Source of the DNA: Corticium candelabrum
Taxonomy: Eukaryota; Porifera; Homoscleromorpha; Homosclerophorida; Plakinidae
Direction: 5' to 3'
DNA: 64,000 nt
Assembly (NCBI RefSeq): GCF_963422355.1
Contig: NC_085098.1
Location: forward strand, 4,932,265 to 4,996,264
A model generated the notes under the pieces. The model was not told the origin of the DNA. It ran no database searches and was given only the letters and a program-made list of their open reading frames with translations. Made by a program: the position numbers and the translations under genes. Shown here piece after piece: positions 1 to 37,082 of this stretch. Every line of letters begins with the position of its first letter. Position 1 is the stretch's first letter.

Positions 1-376
1 GAGAAGATGATTTGTTTTGTCTCCAAAAGCAACTCTAGCCCCAAGCCAGCCAGTGTTGTCTACAGCAACATTGCATTGCGTTGTCACATAAAGTAAGTTA
101 AATTTCAATGTCAAAGTTGACTGCTAGGCATTCTAGTTCTACATTATGCATGCTTGTGTACTGTTAACCATTGTATGGTGCTGTAGATATTATACTCTAG
201 CATACGTAGTGCAGCATGCTAAACTGAACTGTTGTTCTGTCTGTACTATGCTGGATATGCATGGGAAGTGTAACATTTTCTTACCATCATCAGTCATGAT
301 TGTTTTGATAATAATGGTTGCTGAGGCATCTTTCAAAGCTTGCAGGAAACATTGAACATAGCTTCTTTCTTCTCAA

Positions 377-1821
377 CTACAGATGCACCATCCAACTGTT
401 CTGCCTGTGAATACAGCTATAGGTAGGCTTTGAAATTAATGCCAGTAGCAAAGTAGTACAGTAGAAACCCTGTCCAAACTGATCTGTAACCATGACAGTG
501 ATAAGTTTAAAATCATAGTGGTTTGTTCCATGCGTGGAATCCATGCAAACCACTTTTGAAGCAAAGGCTTGAAATAGTTGCTGCTGGTGCCTTGTTTGAA
601 TTGCCAAGAGAAATTAATCTGTTGGGAGGTCAGGGAGAGATTCACATTTTCGACCAAATTCCTTGTACAAAAGGATTCTCTTGTTGCAACTGTTGAACAA
701 TGGAGCACACAGACTCAGCGTCACTAGAATGACAAAACATAGATAAATCAATGCAACTCTTCCAAATATTCCGAACGTCTTGTCTTGTAACACAATGGTC
801 TCTCCTGGCTGCATCTTGGAAGTCATCTCTGTTGCCAATTTCCTGCCTGAGTTCTAATATGATATGGTTATATAGAATCTATGAATTATTGCAGAGAAAT
901 GAGAATTTCATGCTTAGATTGGATGGCTTTATGGAATTTCTCAAATCTGTGCATTTACTGTGAAATGCTGTCTTCATTCTCACCTTCAACAATCCTTGTC
1001 ATTGTAACACCATCTGACAGTTTCTGTACAATTCTGTCCTTTGCCGAATTTGAAAGTGGCAAAAACTTGCACTCCTGAAGGTCTGGGCTGTGTCCTGTGT
1101 GGCCACTGACATAAGAGACATCAACTTGCCCACTTTTCTCAATGCACACATTCATTCTGGCCAAGCAGGGTGTGTTTATCCTTTTGCTGTCTTGTTCCTT
1201 CCGCTTTCCTTTCAGCTTGTGCATGCTTTTCTTCTGGCTCCGACAGCAGACATAGTAAATCATCCTTTTTCCACACCAATTACCATCATCTCAAAGAAAA
1301 TTTGCAATTTATTCTTCGTTTGTTCATTATGAAAGCCTGTCAAGTGTATCATGATCTAGAATTGCATGATCTTGTGACTCTACCTTCTTCACACTTGGTT
1401 GCAGCTGCTTCACTTGTTCTGGCAGTTCTGAAGAATTTGAACGTTGCGGTTTCTTCACATTCTTTCCAGGTCAGGAACTCATCCACGGAGTCAAACTTTA
1501 ATTCATGTATTCCTATACACCATGACCTCTTCTAGTCAATCTGTACAGCAATGTTTGTGGGCATCACTTAGTCTTACCCATGTCTATTTTATGCTCTGAA
1601 ACAACATGATTGGTAAGACTACTCAGTTGAATAACCTTCTTCTGACAGTCCTCAACCAAACAGTTGTGAAAGATTACATAGTTGTAGTTGGCCTGATGTT
1701 TCACTCTTTGATGTCTATGTAGAATTTGTCTTGTTTTGAAGGAACTGCCAGTGTGTACACAGAAATTGTGCAATTTGATGTTGACTACTACCCAAGCTGC
1801 TGTTAATTGTCTTTTGATCAA
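377..1821 (-). pseudogene. MULE-like transposase relic, broken by frameshifts
   Basis: Read on the minus strand, several short frames line up into one decayed protein. The upstream piece (1821-1564) has a Cys/His-rich zinc-finger-like stretch with HRHQRVKH. The next (1263-955) contains SYVSGHTGHSPDLQECKFLP, a segment I recognise from animal MULE-type proteins. Further on (607-377), SKVVCMDSTHGTNHYDFKL matches the start of the MULE DDE nuclease core, in which an Asp in a 'DSTHGTN' context is catalytic. The pieces lie in different frames with stops between, so the copy is dead. No terminal inverted repeats were found. The family call is from motif recognition, not a search. Confidence 0.6.
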
Positions 1822-1898
1822 TGTGACAGATAAGATAATATCCCAATTAGTATTTATTAACTAATCTCTATGTAGAAATCAGTATTTACTATACCCTG

Positions 1899-1900
<2 letters not shown>

Positions 1901-1946
<46 letters not shown>
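1901..1946. repeat. (AT)n microsatellite
   Basis: About 23 AT units, followed by AT-rich sequence with further TATA-type runs near 2095-2110. Confidence 0.95.
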
Positions 1947-1953
<7 letters not shown>

Positions 1954-2295
1954 CATATGTATATGTATATCCTAAACCACTTAACATTTTAGGATTATAT
2001 TCTGTTTAACCTAATTACGGGAAATCATTTCTCTTGCAATCTTGATCTTCTATACTTTCATACAGAACAAATATAAGATGTATTAAATAATATATGTATA
2101 TATATATAATTTTTATTTTATTATTTTTCATTAAATTGAACAGAATAAGCTAGAAGTCTACCTAAGAAAGTGCTGTTTCTACAGTCCACAGCTAGTCTAT
2201 GAACCATGATGCTTTTACTGATACCGAGTATTCTCTTTTCTGCATTTACTGTTGTTTGTAAATAGTCACTGGCTGACTCAGATATTCAAAGAGTT

Positions 2296-2296
<1 letters not shown>

Positions 2297-2385
<89 letters not shown>
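2297..2385. repeat. (GT)n then (CTGT)n compound microsatellite
   Basis: About 28 GT units run directly into eight CTGT units, the usual result of slippage and point mutation in one tract. Confidence 0.95.
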
Positions 2386-2566
2386 CACTCTTTGTATTTC
2401 ATACATATGAACTATTACAAGCTATAGATACGAAAGTCCGTTATATATCAATTACTGTCTGTCTGTCTTAATGAAAAAGAGAACAGAGAGCACCAACAGA
2501 TATCGCTTGTTCCACATTTAAGGAAAGTGGTAGATAAGAGACATGGTGAAATAATTTAATTGTAAA

Positions 2567-3003
2567 GTACCACATCACGAAGAGGCAAACTCAGACGTAA
2601 TGGCAATGTTTTGACCTTCTTCAGGCATTGTATCTGCACTAATACCAAAACAATTCAAAATGTTGACTATCAAATTTAGCTGGATATTTACATACGGCTG
2701 TAAAATGTCACTCTTGATATTAAGTTCAGAGGGATTATTCGTTTTCAGTTTTCATATCCATCTCATTTTGTGGCGTCTAAAGAGAAACTGCCACGAAATG
2801 AGATGGATACGAACACTGAAAACACAATTCCTATGGACTTAACATTAAGAGTGACATTTTATAGCCGTATGTTAATATCAAACTATATTTGATATTTATC
2901 ATTATTTGAATTGTTTTAGTATTAGCGCAGATACAATGCCTGAAGAGGCCAAATAGGAGAAATTTTGTCATTCCATATGACTTTGTCTCTCCGCGATGTG
3001 GTG
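2567..3003. mobile_element. Fold-back (hairpin) MITE, about 435 bp
   Basis: The two halves are imperfect reverse complements centred near 2785. The left arm has CTTCAGGCATTGTATCTGC; the right arm has GCAGATACAATGCCTGAAG. The outer ends pair as CACCACATC with GATGTGGTG. There is no coding capacity. The right end abuts a CTGT/GT microsatellite, so the target duplication cannot be judged. Confidence 0.75.
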
Positions 3004-3068
3004 TTTTTTCAACTATTTCAGAATATTTGTCCGTCTGTCTTTCTGTCTGTATGTCTGTTTGTCTGTCT

Positions 3069-3540
<472 letters not shown>

Positions 3541-5035
3541 TGTGTGAGGTGTGCTCCAGGAATTTCATGATAAGGCGAGGGACAAGTGTGTGGATGAGAG
3601 ACAGAAGCCTGTAGTGACCAGCAAGGTGCAGTCTACTAGTAGAGTCAGCAGTGTCTCTATGGTTCTGGAGTACAGGAGGGCTACAGTTCACAGATGCTTA
3701 CCAGAACCTCACACCATTTCTCATCATTGGACTTGTTGCCCATTCGGGCAAGCGTGACCTTGTAAGGGTAGCTATAAAACACAGGACAGGACATGTGTGC
3801 ATTTGTATATGTTTGTTGTTTTTGTATGTGTACATGTGACACTGTGTTTGCTTGTGGTCAGCCACCTTTGTGGTGTACTCCTAAGCCTGTTTTGCATGGC
3901 TAAGAGCTGAGCTACCATTTCCATGCCATTATCTGTGGTTCCAATGACCAGGTTGTAATTTTGAGGTTTCTTTTAGTCTTGCAAGCTGAAGTGGCAGTAT
4001 TTTGAACAAGAGAGAATGTAAGGAAAATATACAGAAATGAGTGTATGACTTGCTAATTGATATTGTCCATCAGCAACTTGCTTGCTCAATGACAATAACC
4101 ATTAATTGTAAATGCATACTAGTTGTGAAAAGTCTACTCAGTGACAGTTTGTTACAAGTTACATTATAATAGGAAGAACTAGCTACAAAGCAAACAGAAG
4201 TACTTTCAACACATCAGACAAGAATGAAAAAGTTGTTGGCTACACCTTTCATTCTTTTATGGAGAAAGCTACTTAGCTAGCTGTAGTCAAGAAACGTCAG
4301 TTGAAATTGAGCGAATTAATAATTAAATTAAGTTTCAAGTTTGACAATTTTTATAATACTGGCAGTGTTTCTAAAGGCAATTTACCAATTAGGAAAGGTG
4401 GACAATCTGTTAATTAAGATTTCAATCAGATATTTATTGCTTTTACATATACATATCAGTAAGCCTGTAATTTAGAACCTACACCAACACTACTCACACT
4501 ATGATAAAACATTGAGAAGGGCACTATAGCTTGCTTTGTGCTAAGAATAGTGACTATTACTCACGTGCCCTCGTGGTGTTTTGTAAATTGAAAAGATTTA
4601 TAAATTTAAATATATACAGATAATTTTTATATATTTAATTTTACAACAGCTACTTACAACCTTCTTAATGTAATTACAATAAATCCCAACCCAGCACATC
4701 ACCTCCAACCTCCTATATAGAACAAGTCAACTGTAAATGTCTGCAACATTGTCTCTGCTATTATAACTACTACTTTTAAGACTGATGTCATCTAGAATAA
4801 TTATGTAAGAGTTGTAGCTCTGGAGGCAATGATTGGTATGTTTCAAACTCACTGCACTGGCAGTGCATGGCTGTTGTCTAGTAGTTATAAATATTTTTAA
4901 ACCATGCCTTATACGTAAACCCAGTGTTCATCAATCAATAGCCTATTTCTACTACTTGAAATATCTGTAACTCTAGCTAAACAGCAGACGCGATCTACTG
5001 CAATGTTCAGTCTAGTGTTGATTTACTTGATAGGT
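3541..5035. other. AT-rich intergenic DNA, nothing recognised
   Basis: No frame in this stretch has recognisable motifs or a convincing exon. It holds AT-rich unique-looking sequence up to the fold-back element. Confidence 0.5.
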
Positions 5036-5041
5036 GGGATT

Positions 5042-6735
5042 TATGGCGCGCCATGTGTGTCAAAAGTCGTTTCGTCGGCTCATTGATGTCGTTTCGTCGG
5101 CTCATTGATGTCGATTCGTCGGCTGGTTGATGTCGTTTCGTCGGCTGGTTGATGTCGTTTCGTCGGCTGGTTGATGTCGTTTCGTCGGCTGGTTGATGTC
5201 GATTCGTCGGCTGGTTGATGTCGTTTCGTCGGCTCATTGATGTCAGCGGGTGGCCTCAGGGTGCGTGACCATTTCGTCCATTCCATTTTCAACAATTGAA
5301 TAAATATTGAATTAGAAATTGAAAATAGCCTAGAAGTTGCTTGTAATCTCAATATTCAATTCTATTAAAAATTAAAATTGACTGATTGACAAACTATAAT
5401 TATCTGCGGATTATAATAAATATTGAAAACATACTTAATATCTAGACAATTTTCTATTTCAATTCAATGCAATATTGAAATTGCAAGCACGTTAGTTTAA
5501 TTTTCAATGTTAAATTCAATAATCAATTTAAATTTAATTTTATTTTAAATTTTATTTTTATTTTAAATTTAAATTTTAAAAATTAAATTTAGAATTTTGA
5601 ATTTGCATGGCCAATTTGTCCATTCCATTTTTAATTTTTGAGACAAATTAAAAATTGAATGTCAAATTAAAAATTGACTGGCGTTGTTTGCTTTTACCTG
5701 CGAATTTTCAACACTTGCTGTGTCCACTGTGGACGCGGGCCCGCCACACGCGGGGAAGTCCCTAGAGGCACTAACCTTAGTGGATACAACAGATCAACAA
5801 TTCACAGGTAAACACTTTGTGTTATGATAAGGTTCTTACAGGCCTGTACAGGCACCTCTACACGTTGTTGTAAACATTGTTGTCTAGATATGTACGCATG
5901 TTAGTTAACACGTCGTAGCTTGTTGTATCCACTAGGGTGCCTGTTATAAGAAAGCCTTTATACAGCCTTTAGGGACTTCCCCGCGTGTGGCGGGCCCGAG
6001 TCCACAGTGGACACAGCAAATGTTGAAAATTCGCAGGTAAGAGCAAACAACGCCAGCCAATTTTTAATTTGACATTCAATTTTTAATTTGTCTCAAAAAT
6101 TAAAAATGGAATGAACCAATTGGCCATGCAAATTCAAAATTCTAAATTTAATTTTTAAAATTTAAATTAAAAATAAAAATAAAATTTAAAATTACATTAA
6201 ATTTAAATTGATTATTGAATTTAACATTGAAAATTAAACTAACGTGCTTGCAATTTCAATATTGCATTGCATTGAAATAGAAATTGTTTAGATATTAAGT
6301 ATGTTTTCAATATTTATTATAATCCGCAGATAATTATAGTTTGTCAATCAGTCAATTTTAATTTTTAATAGAATTGAATATTGAGATTACAAGCAACTTC
6401 TAGGCTATTTTCAATTTCTAATTCAATATTTATTCAATTGTTGAAAATGGAATGGACGAAATGGTCACGCACCCTGAGGCCACCCGCTGACATCAATGAG
6501 CCGAAGAAACGACATCAACCAGCCGACGAATCGACATCAACCAGCCGACGAAACGACATCAACCAGCCGACGAAACGACATCAACCAGCCGACGAAACGA
6601 CATCAACCAGCCGACGAATCGACATCAACGACCCGACGAATCGACATCAACGAGCCGACGAAACGACATCAATGAGCCGACGAATCGACATCAATTAGCC
6701 GACGAAACGACTTTTGACACACATGGCGCGCCATA
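5042..6735. mobile_element. 1.69-kb fold-back transposon with minisatellite arms
   Basis: The two ends are reverse complements starting TATGGCGCGCCATGTGTGTC. Complementarity continues inward for roughly 750 bp per arm, leaving a short unique centre near 5800-5950. Each arm carries a tandem array of a 22-bp unit (TCGTTTCGTCGGCT core): eight units at 5067-5242 and ten at 6491-6710. Inner arm segments are very AT-rich and then GC-rich around 5730 and 5985. A 6-bp direct repeat GGGATT flanks it (5036-5041 and 6736-6741) and fits a target duplication. There is no credible gene; the arm frames only translate the minisatellite. Confidence 0.88.
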
Positions 6736-6894
6736 GGGATTATCCATGACGTTGCGTGAGCAGCCTTCCGTCTCGTCTTCCCCGCACGAAAGTGGCTTCT
6801 CTCGACTGTACAAACTTCGCGAGAATTTGTACGTAACGCGCTAGCTTGTCGCTAACGCACGCTACAAAGTCCATGGTGCCAAATACCGATACTC
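6736..6894 (+). promoter_or_regulatory. Likely promoter and 5' leader of LONRF-A
   Basis: Only 159 bp separate the fold-back element from the chosen start codon, so core promoter elements must lie here or inside the element. No clear TATA box is seen. An out-of-frame ATG at 6873 opens a 14-codon upstream frame ending at 6917, overlapping the main start. Confidence 0.4.
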
Positions 6895-13194
<6,300 letters not shown>

Positions 13195-13591
13195 GGTATA
13201 GAGGTAACATCTATAACTATATCTATAGCTATGAGTGTATAAAAGAATCTATATTTGTAAGTGTAAGAAGAATTTTTCTAGTTCAATTTGTAATATTTGT
13301 TAATTTAGTTTGACTGCTAAGTCTACAGAACTATTTTAGAATTTCTTACATTCTAAGTCGACATCTAGAGTGATATTTAATTAAAACATTGTATGGGGAA
13401 AGCCAACTCTGCCGCAATCACGGGCGTGATACTGATTGATGTATCAATTTTGTTGTTTTGATTATGTGTGTATCCTGCTTTGCTGTGTGATGATTGGTTA
13501 TTGGCAGGTGGCCAGGACAGTGGTCATGTGCACATACGTATATATAGTTTCCTGCCAGGACCAGAGGTGGGTAAAAGTCACGAACGAGCAA
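13195..13591 (+). promoter_or_regulatory. Short intergenic spacer between the LONRF copies
   Basis: The 397 bp between stop A and start B must hold the 3' end of A and the promoter of B. An upstream in-frame extension of exon B1 back to 13436 exists. I reject it because its Cys/Tyr-rich sequence has no counterpart in copy A. Confidence 0.5.
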
Positions 13592-31476
<17,885 letters not shown>

Positions 31477-33610
31477 ATGCCTGTTCATTACTGAAGTCAA
31501 CTCAAATATCAGTCCTATGTCTAGAATATTTAAGACGGGTACACTCTATATAGCTTTCCATACAGCAAATGGTACTTGTATATAATTACCCCTTTAGAGG
31601 CACTTTTAAGGAATTGGTTCCTAGGCAAAGTGAATCAGTTCACAAAACAGATTGTAGCTACTAACGTTGACGTTGTAGCCTTGTTTATTGTTGTGATGAG
31701 CGTTTCATGCATGCACACGTGGTCATGTGCATGCTTTGATTGCGTAATACGGTCTAGTCTGGGAAGCCGGGTACACTACCACTAGTCTACAGTGCTTGCT
31801 GTATTATGAAGTTGTTACCGGTATGAGTGATATATTCTACGTGATCACGTAAAGCTTGTCAAACTCGTAGCTGCAGGACTCTCAGTGGCTTGGTATTACG
31901 AGATATCGTGTGCAGTGTTCTCTGGGTTTCCATAGCACATACGGGTGTGCAGTTGAGCCTGACTGATTCCGTGACAATTTCGACAGCGAAGCCGAGGAAG
32001 TCTGGGCAAAGACGGAAGACAAATATAGAGGGAAAGCTCACTAACGGTATTTAGTTTAGCTACTAGGAAACTGCTTGAGTTGCATTTGACGTTCTAATGT
32101 AATCTGGCACTACAGAGCCGTTGAAGTCTTCTACAGGCGTCGACCCTGGTGAGTTACTAAATAAGAATCTGATTTGTATTAAATATTGTATTTTTAATTT
32201 CTTCTAGAAGGAAATTTTCAACTCTACAAATTTCTCGACGCTAATATGTCCAACTAATGAGCCTAGTGATGAACTGATTTCATTTGCTTGATTACAAGTG
32301 TTCTAACTACAGGGGGCCGGGGGCCGGGGGCCAGAAGCAAACAAACACTGGTACGGCCTAACGTGCGCTAAAGGGTGTGGCTACTCACGTGATTCGATAA
32401 ACTCGTAGGTTTGAATTGTCGTGACATCTGTCATGACTGGTCAACACAGTCAAGACGTGACAAGACAAGACCTTTCAAGCATTAACTAGAGCTTAACAAG
32501 TATTAACATGAACTGGGCTGCTGATAAGAAGAAATATATTAATTATTTAATTAGCGATATCATTAGACCGGAAGTTTGCGGCAAACAACCTCTGGCGGAA
32601 GCACATTTTGAAAACTGGTCCGGCCATGACCGGACCAGCCAGACCAGCTCCGGCGCCCCTGATTATTATTATTAGATGTATGAAATTTGCCATGTGTAGG
32701 AGACCCATTTCAGATCACTAACACAGTCAATTGTTCTAGCTACTGTTGTTGCATGGAGTGCATGACCACAATTGCAAGGAATGATAGTCTGTTGCGAACT
32801 AAAGTCAGAGGCTGGACTGATGTAGTACAATTATTGATGGATAGTGCCAGGATCATTCAGTCTACACCTACACTAAAATTTAGCTACCCTAGCTAGAGTT
32901 TGCAGGCATGGTCGCAAACCCACTATATACACACACAAGAGAGTCACTCTCAGTGCGAAGCTGTCGCCATTTGTGACGAATGCTTCGGCTCGCTAGAAAG
33001 CAATGCGGTTATGGGTGTGTACATAAATGTATACATTAGTCTACCTTAGCTAATATAATTAATTGTTTCACGTATCGAGACAAATTTTTGAAATTATCGT
33101 TAGCTAACAGCCGATCTGATTCGCTTTGAATCGATAAGCAGTAGATCTAGACGCTCCAACAGACTGAACAGATGTCTGCTTGCATGTGCTCACTTTGTGA
33201 GCGGAAAACGATTAGGTGTGGCGACTAGGCATGCGCTGGCGTCTATTTGCCACGAGGCGCTCGTCTACATGCACCGTCATACTCAGGCGTAGTCACGTCA
33301 AATTCGTCCTACATCGTGGTGTGATACTAGTCTATCTAAACCAAATTTGTTCATTGTCCCGTCAATTCCAAATTAGAGATGTTCACACTCGTTTCAAATT
33401 AGCCTAACGCCAAATTAGAATGACAGCTAGTGATACGCGTAGACATGCTAAAAAGTTGATTTAGAATGTGCCGGCTTCTCGCAAATGTGACTACGTCTTC
33501 ATTTTGAAATGACACGCCACTGAATTTGTCCAAGGTTGATGTGACGGCTAGTGAATTTTAGATCTCCAGCTGATTCAGGTTAGTGTCGGAGTGAACACTC
33601 GATGGGGTAT
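31477..33610. other. Intergenic DNA between LONRF-B and the giant gene
   Basis: No credible gene. A G-rich run near 32320 and a CCGG-rich end near 32640 could be the ends of a small GC-rich element (about 32313-32660), but their flanks do not match. A diverged copy of the giant gene's promoter block lies at about 33185-33270. Confidence 0.45.
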
Positions 33611-33793
33611 GCAGCTACATGTGCTCAACTTGTGAACGGAAAATAATTACGGCGTCGTGATTGGTCGACGCTGGCCACCATAAAAATAGGTTGCTAGGCA
33701 TGCGCATCTATTCATTTGCCACGTGGTGCTCGTTTAGAGTTGTGGTCTGAAGGTTGTCTGCTGCAAAGTACAGAAGTTTTCTTGAGCAGAATC
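33611..33793 (+). promoter_or_regulatory. Probable promoter of the giant AAA+ gene
   Basis: Just upstream of the first exon are an inverted CCAAT box (GATTGG, near 33660), an AT-rich TATA-like run CATAAAAATAGG (near 33680) and an E-box CACGTG (near 33721). The block is a second copy of sequence at 33185-33270 and differs by a segment carrying the CCAAT and TATA-like motifs. Confidence 0.45.
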
Positions 33794-34071
33794 ATGGCCG
33801 GGGCCCAAGGCTCCCGGCGGCCGCTTGCCGACACTTTGGAAGACAAACTATACCAATGGAGGTCGAAGTACAAGCCTATTACGCTGCTGGGTACCGAAGA
33901 GTCTCGCAAGGCATACGAAGCACTTGAAGTAGCCGCTGTAGACCTGTTGTCCTTGTTGGCTGGAGGAGATGCGTGCGAGGGTCTATCTAGACGCCACTTG
34001 GGAATACTCACAAGAGACTTCCTGTTTCCTTGTACAATGAACATGCTTCGAAGTAAACTATCGACGGCCAG
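33794..34071 (+). CDS. Giant midasin-like AAA+ protein, exon 1
   Basis: ATG at 33794 begins MAGAQGSRRPLADTL. The exon encodes 92 residues plus two bases and ends AG|GTAAGC, a strong donor. Its phase fits the acceptor TTTTTGCAG at 43544, giving the junction STAR-LKYTTLKIV. The exon is helical and charged, with no known domain. It joins the large exon across a 9.5-kb intron; no ORF or splice pair between them competes. The join is inferred from phase and splice strength and needs RNA evidence. Confidence 0.65.
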
Positions 34072-34242
34072 GTAAGCGGTTTCCTACGTTCACTTCATGC
34101 ATGGTTAATAGAGGATGGATTCGGTTGTAGCGGAGACTGCTTGTGCATGCATGGTCGTTTCATTTCTAGCTGTACATGTACTTTACTGGAATGATCGTGC
34201 TAGTCTATTCTATTAGCACTGCATGTGGGTTATGCTTTTATA

Positions 34243-34500
34243 CAGGGACTATTCTGTTCACGGGGACTTTCTGTTCATATTTGCTCCTATTCTGTTCACC
34301 GGGACTGTTTGTTCACGCAATTTGAACCCACCCTAAGCAGGGACTATCCTGTTCACCGGGGACCATCTTGTAACCCGGGGACTTTTCTGTTCACCGGGGA
34401 CTTTCCTGTTCACCGGGGACTATCCTGTTCACGGTTCAAATTGCGTGAACAAAACAGTCCCAGTGAACAGACGCACAGAATAGTCCCCGTAAACAGTGTA
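34243..34500. repeat. Minisatellite hairpin (GGGACT...TGTTCAC units)
   Basis: Repeats of about 19-20 bp with core GGGGACTATCCTGTTCACC. The two edges are inverted: TGTTCACGCAATTTGAACC on the left (about 34310-34330) and GGTTCAAATTGCGTGAACA on the right (about 34433-34451). Confidence 0.75.
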
Positions 34501-35208
34501 GTTCCTGTACCGCCTTTCCTCCTTAATCGTACTTGTGTTTTCATTTGAAATGAGCCTCTTGGATGTGAGCAGATGCCTTTGTACTCCCACGCTGTTTCTA
34601 TTTATATTTCGACTTTCGTGATCATTTGGTGCCTTGGTATGGTCGTGGTTTGCATTCTTGTTTCGAAACGGATGGCCAAGAATGTCAGGACGTAATTTTT
34701 CCATGTATATTACTTGCAAACCGAACGGGGGGGGGGGGGGGAAGTCGACTGGCACGTGGCTTCTCGTAGTATAGGAATGTCAAACAAGGAACTCGCGACA
34801 TGCAGCTGCGTAAATCGAGGGAGTCGCGTGTGCTATGGGCGCTGCACTCTAACTGTGCGACCTTACAATGGTCTAGTAACTCTAGGCTAGTGTGAGATCC
34901 AACACAGCAATCTGCAGGTGCACTGTGACAGAGCCAGTCAAAGTCGTCTTTAGTTTTTTGCTAGACAGGAGAACTGGCTGTTCGAAACCTGCAGCTGGTG
35001 CATGGATTGCACACCGGCTTAGCGTGGCCCTCAAGTTTGGAAGTAATAAATTAGACTGCAAACCACGCCCATTTTTGCTTGCTAAGCCACGCCTATTTCC
35101 TACTCGTACTTTTCTCTCGTGTGCAGTTTGTATAGACATATATAAGTAAATATAGTATCGATTTCAGGTTACAAATATACTGCGGGATTGAGTGCCGTCA
35201 GTGTTGCT

Positions 35209-35555
35209 TCAATACGCGAACGCTCGAGAACGCCCACTTCCGTCTGTCCACATGTTTGTCTGTAACGCACCGATCGACACGACGACGGTCTCGGATCGTC
35301 GCGAAACGCTGTGGGCCGGTCGAGATCGCGAGTCTGAGACTAACGGTCGCGTCGGATTTCGCCTCGACCGCCTCCGACGGCCCGAAACGAGACTTTGGCG
35401 GCCTGAAATGAGATGCGCAGGAGTTTGTTTATTCAATTGACCGAGTATTCGGATGGACGCACACCCGATATCGTACGCCGTTCTAATTCTCTCATCTACA
35501 GTGTGAGGATGCGCCGGGTGTAGTCGGAGTGAGCCGACCGGCTCACCGGGCCGCG
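35209..35555. repeat. 340-bp direct duplication, copy 1
   Basis: GC-rich block starting AATACGCGAACG and ending at GGCTCACCGGGC. It matches copy 2 at 36468-36806 with scattered substitutions and small indels. No coding content. Confidence 0.85.
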
Positions 35556-36401
35556 CGAATTTTTTTGGGGCCGAGTTAGGGTGAGCGTGGGTGTGGGCAG
35601 GTAGGCGTTCCGCGCGACAACTAAGCCAACGCAACGTTTAGAACGCATCGCTTACAGTTACAACACTTTCTTACAGATCCACACACATTTCGGCACCGAT
35701 TGATGGCTACATTGAGACGGTGACCCCATATTGGGACCACACGACGGTGATCGCTGTAAAATGAGCTTCAACCAAGATTAGTTACGACCACAGACATTAT
35801 AAAGACTACGGTGTATCGATTTAAAAAGTTTTTCAAAAGGGCTTACAGTTTTGAACGTTGTCTAAAGTAGGAAAAGTAATAGCTGGCAGCGTGGGAAAAA
35901 TCTTGAATCTCGCTAACTATACATCGCAAACAGATAATTCTAACATCATTAGGAAGTTAGTGATGACGAGAAGACAAATATATAGAGCTTGTTTCTGATC
36001 AGTATTGTATAACTACAGAATTGGCTACTTCATGTATATCACGCGATGTGATTACGCCCTCATGACCTATTAGAACGACCATCTGTGACTTCACACGCGC
36101 CGCCAGGTCAATTGTGGGCTTCTAATCACTACAGGGGTCATCTGTTCCAGAAACAAAGGCTTCTTCGCTTTCCGAAGTCTCTTCTTCTTCACGCCTTACT
36201 TCAATGAGAACACGGTCGCAGCTTCTTCAACTATCCCGTCGGTCTCTCGATGAACTCGCTTCCGTTTTGATGTGTAATTTAATCCGTATACCTTCCGTGA
36301 TGCCCCTCCTAGGCTCCTATATCTACATAAACGTTTGCCGCAATTCCCACACTGCCAGCTATTGCTTTTCCTACGTTAGATATAGGGCTCTGCTACCTAC
36401 A

Positions 36402-36806
36402 GTAGCCTCGAACTTCCAGACCAGAGAGCGCGCGAAGCGCGCGAACTCTAGTCCTATACTATAATACGCGAACGTTTGGGAACGCCCACTTCCGTCTGTC
36501 TGTCTGTAACGCGCCGATCGACACAACGCCGGTCTCGGGTCGTCGCGGAACGCGGTGGGCCGGTCGAGATCGCAAGTCCGAGACCAACGGTCTCGTTGGA
36601 TTTCGCCTCGACTGCCTCCGACGGCCTGAAACGAGACTTTGGCGGCCTGAAATGAGATGCGCGGGAGTTTGTTTATTCAATTAACCGAGTATGCGGATGG
36701 ACGCACACCGGCTATCGTACGCCATTCTCATTCTCTCATCTACAGTGTGAGGATGCGCCGGGTGTTGTCGGAGTAAGCCGGCCGGCTCACCGGGCTACTT
36801 CTGCGT
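36402..36806. repeat. Lone TAGCCTCG terminus plus duplicated block copy 2
   Basis: 36402-36462 repeats the TIR of the 651-bp element at 7862 (TAGCCTCGAACTTCCAGACC). It is followed at once by copy 2 of the 340-bp block. No matching right end was found, so this is a truncated member of the family. Confidence 0.7.
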
Positions 36807-37082
36807 GCGCGCGTCCGTGTGTTACTGAATGTGTCTTCGCGGCAGTGACGCCATTCTCCACGAATAGACCATGATGTTTTAGATGGGAAGAGGCTGAGAT
36901 GGGGATGTTGGAAAATGCGTAGTCTGAAGCGAACGGTCGCGTCGGATTGCTTTGGGGCTGAAATTAACCTAAAATTAGATTGCTACGCGAATGCACGATC
37001 GAAACGACGCCGGTCTCCGATCGTCGTGAAACGCGACTGAACTGCTGAAAGGTCGCACTTGATAGTTTTGTGACGGATTTTT

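Noticed and set aside
5007..5352. Repeated-peptide frames (TKRHQPADE units) in the fold-back arms
   Set aside because: They translate the 22-bp minisatellite and appear identically in both inverted arms. They are not a gene.
13436..13591. N-terminal extension of LONRF-B with a hydrophobic Cys/Tyr-rich stretch resembling a signal anchor
   Set aside because: No counterpart in copy A, whose homology begins at 13592; LONRF proteins are cytosolic.
32313..32660. Possible hAT-like element with CAGGGG...CCCCTG ends
   Set aside because: The ends are GC-rich low complexity and the flanking 8-mers do not match, so no target duplication supports it.
33682..33705. RFX X-box-like sequence GTTGCTAGGCATG upstream of the giant gene
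   Set aside because: The second half site is imperfect (CATG rather than CAAC) and one match is expected by chance. It would be of interest only if the ASH domains and a ciliary role were confirmed.
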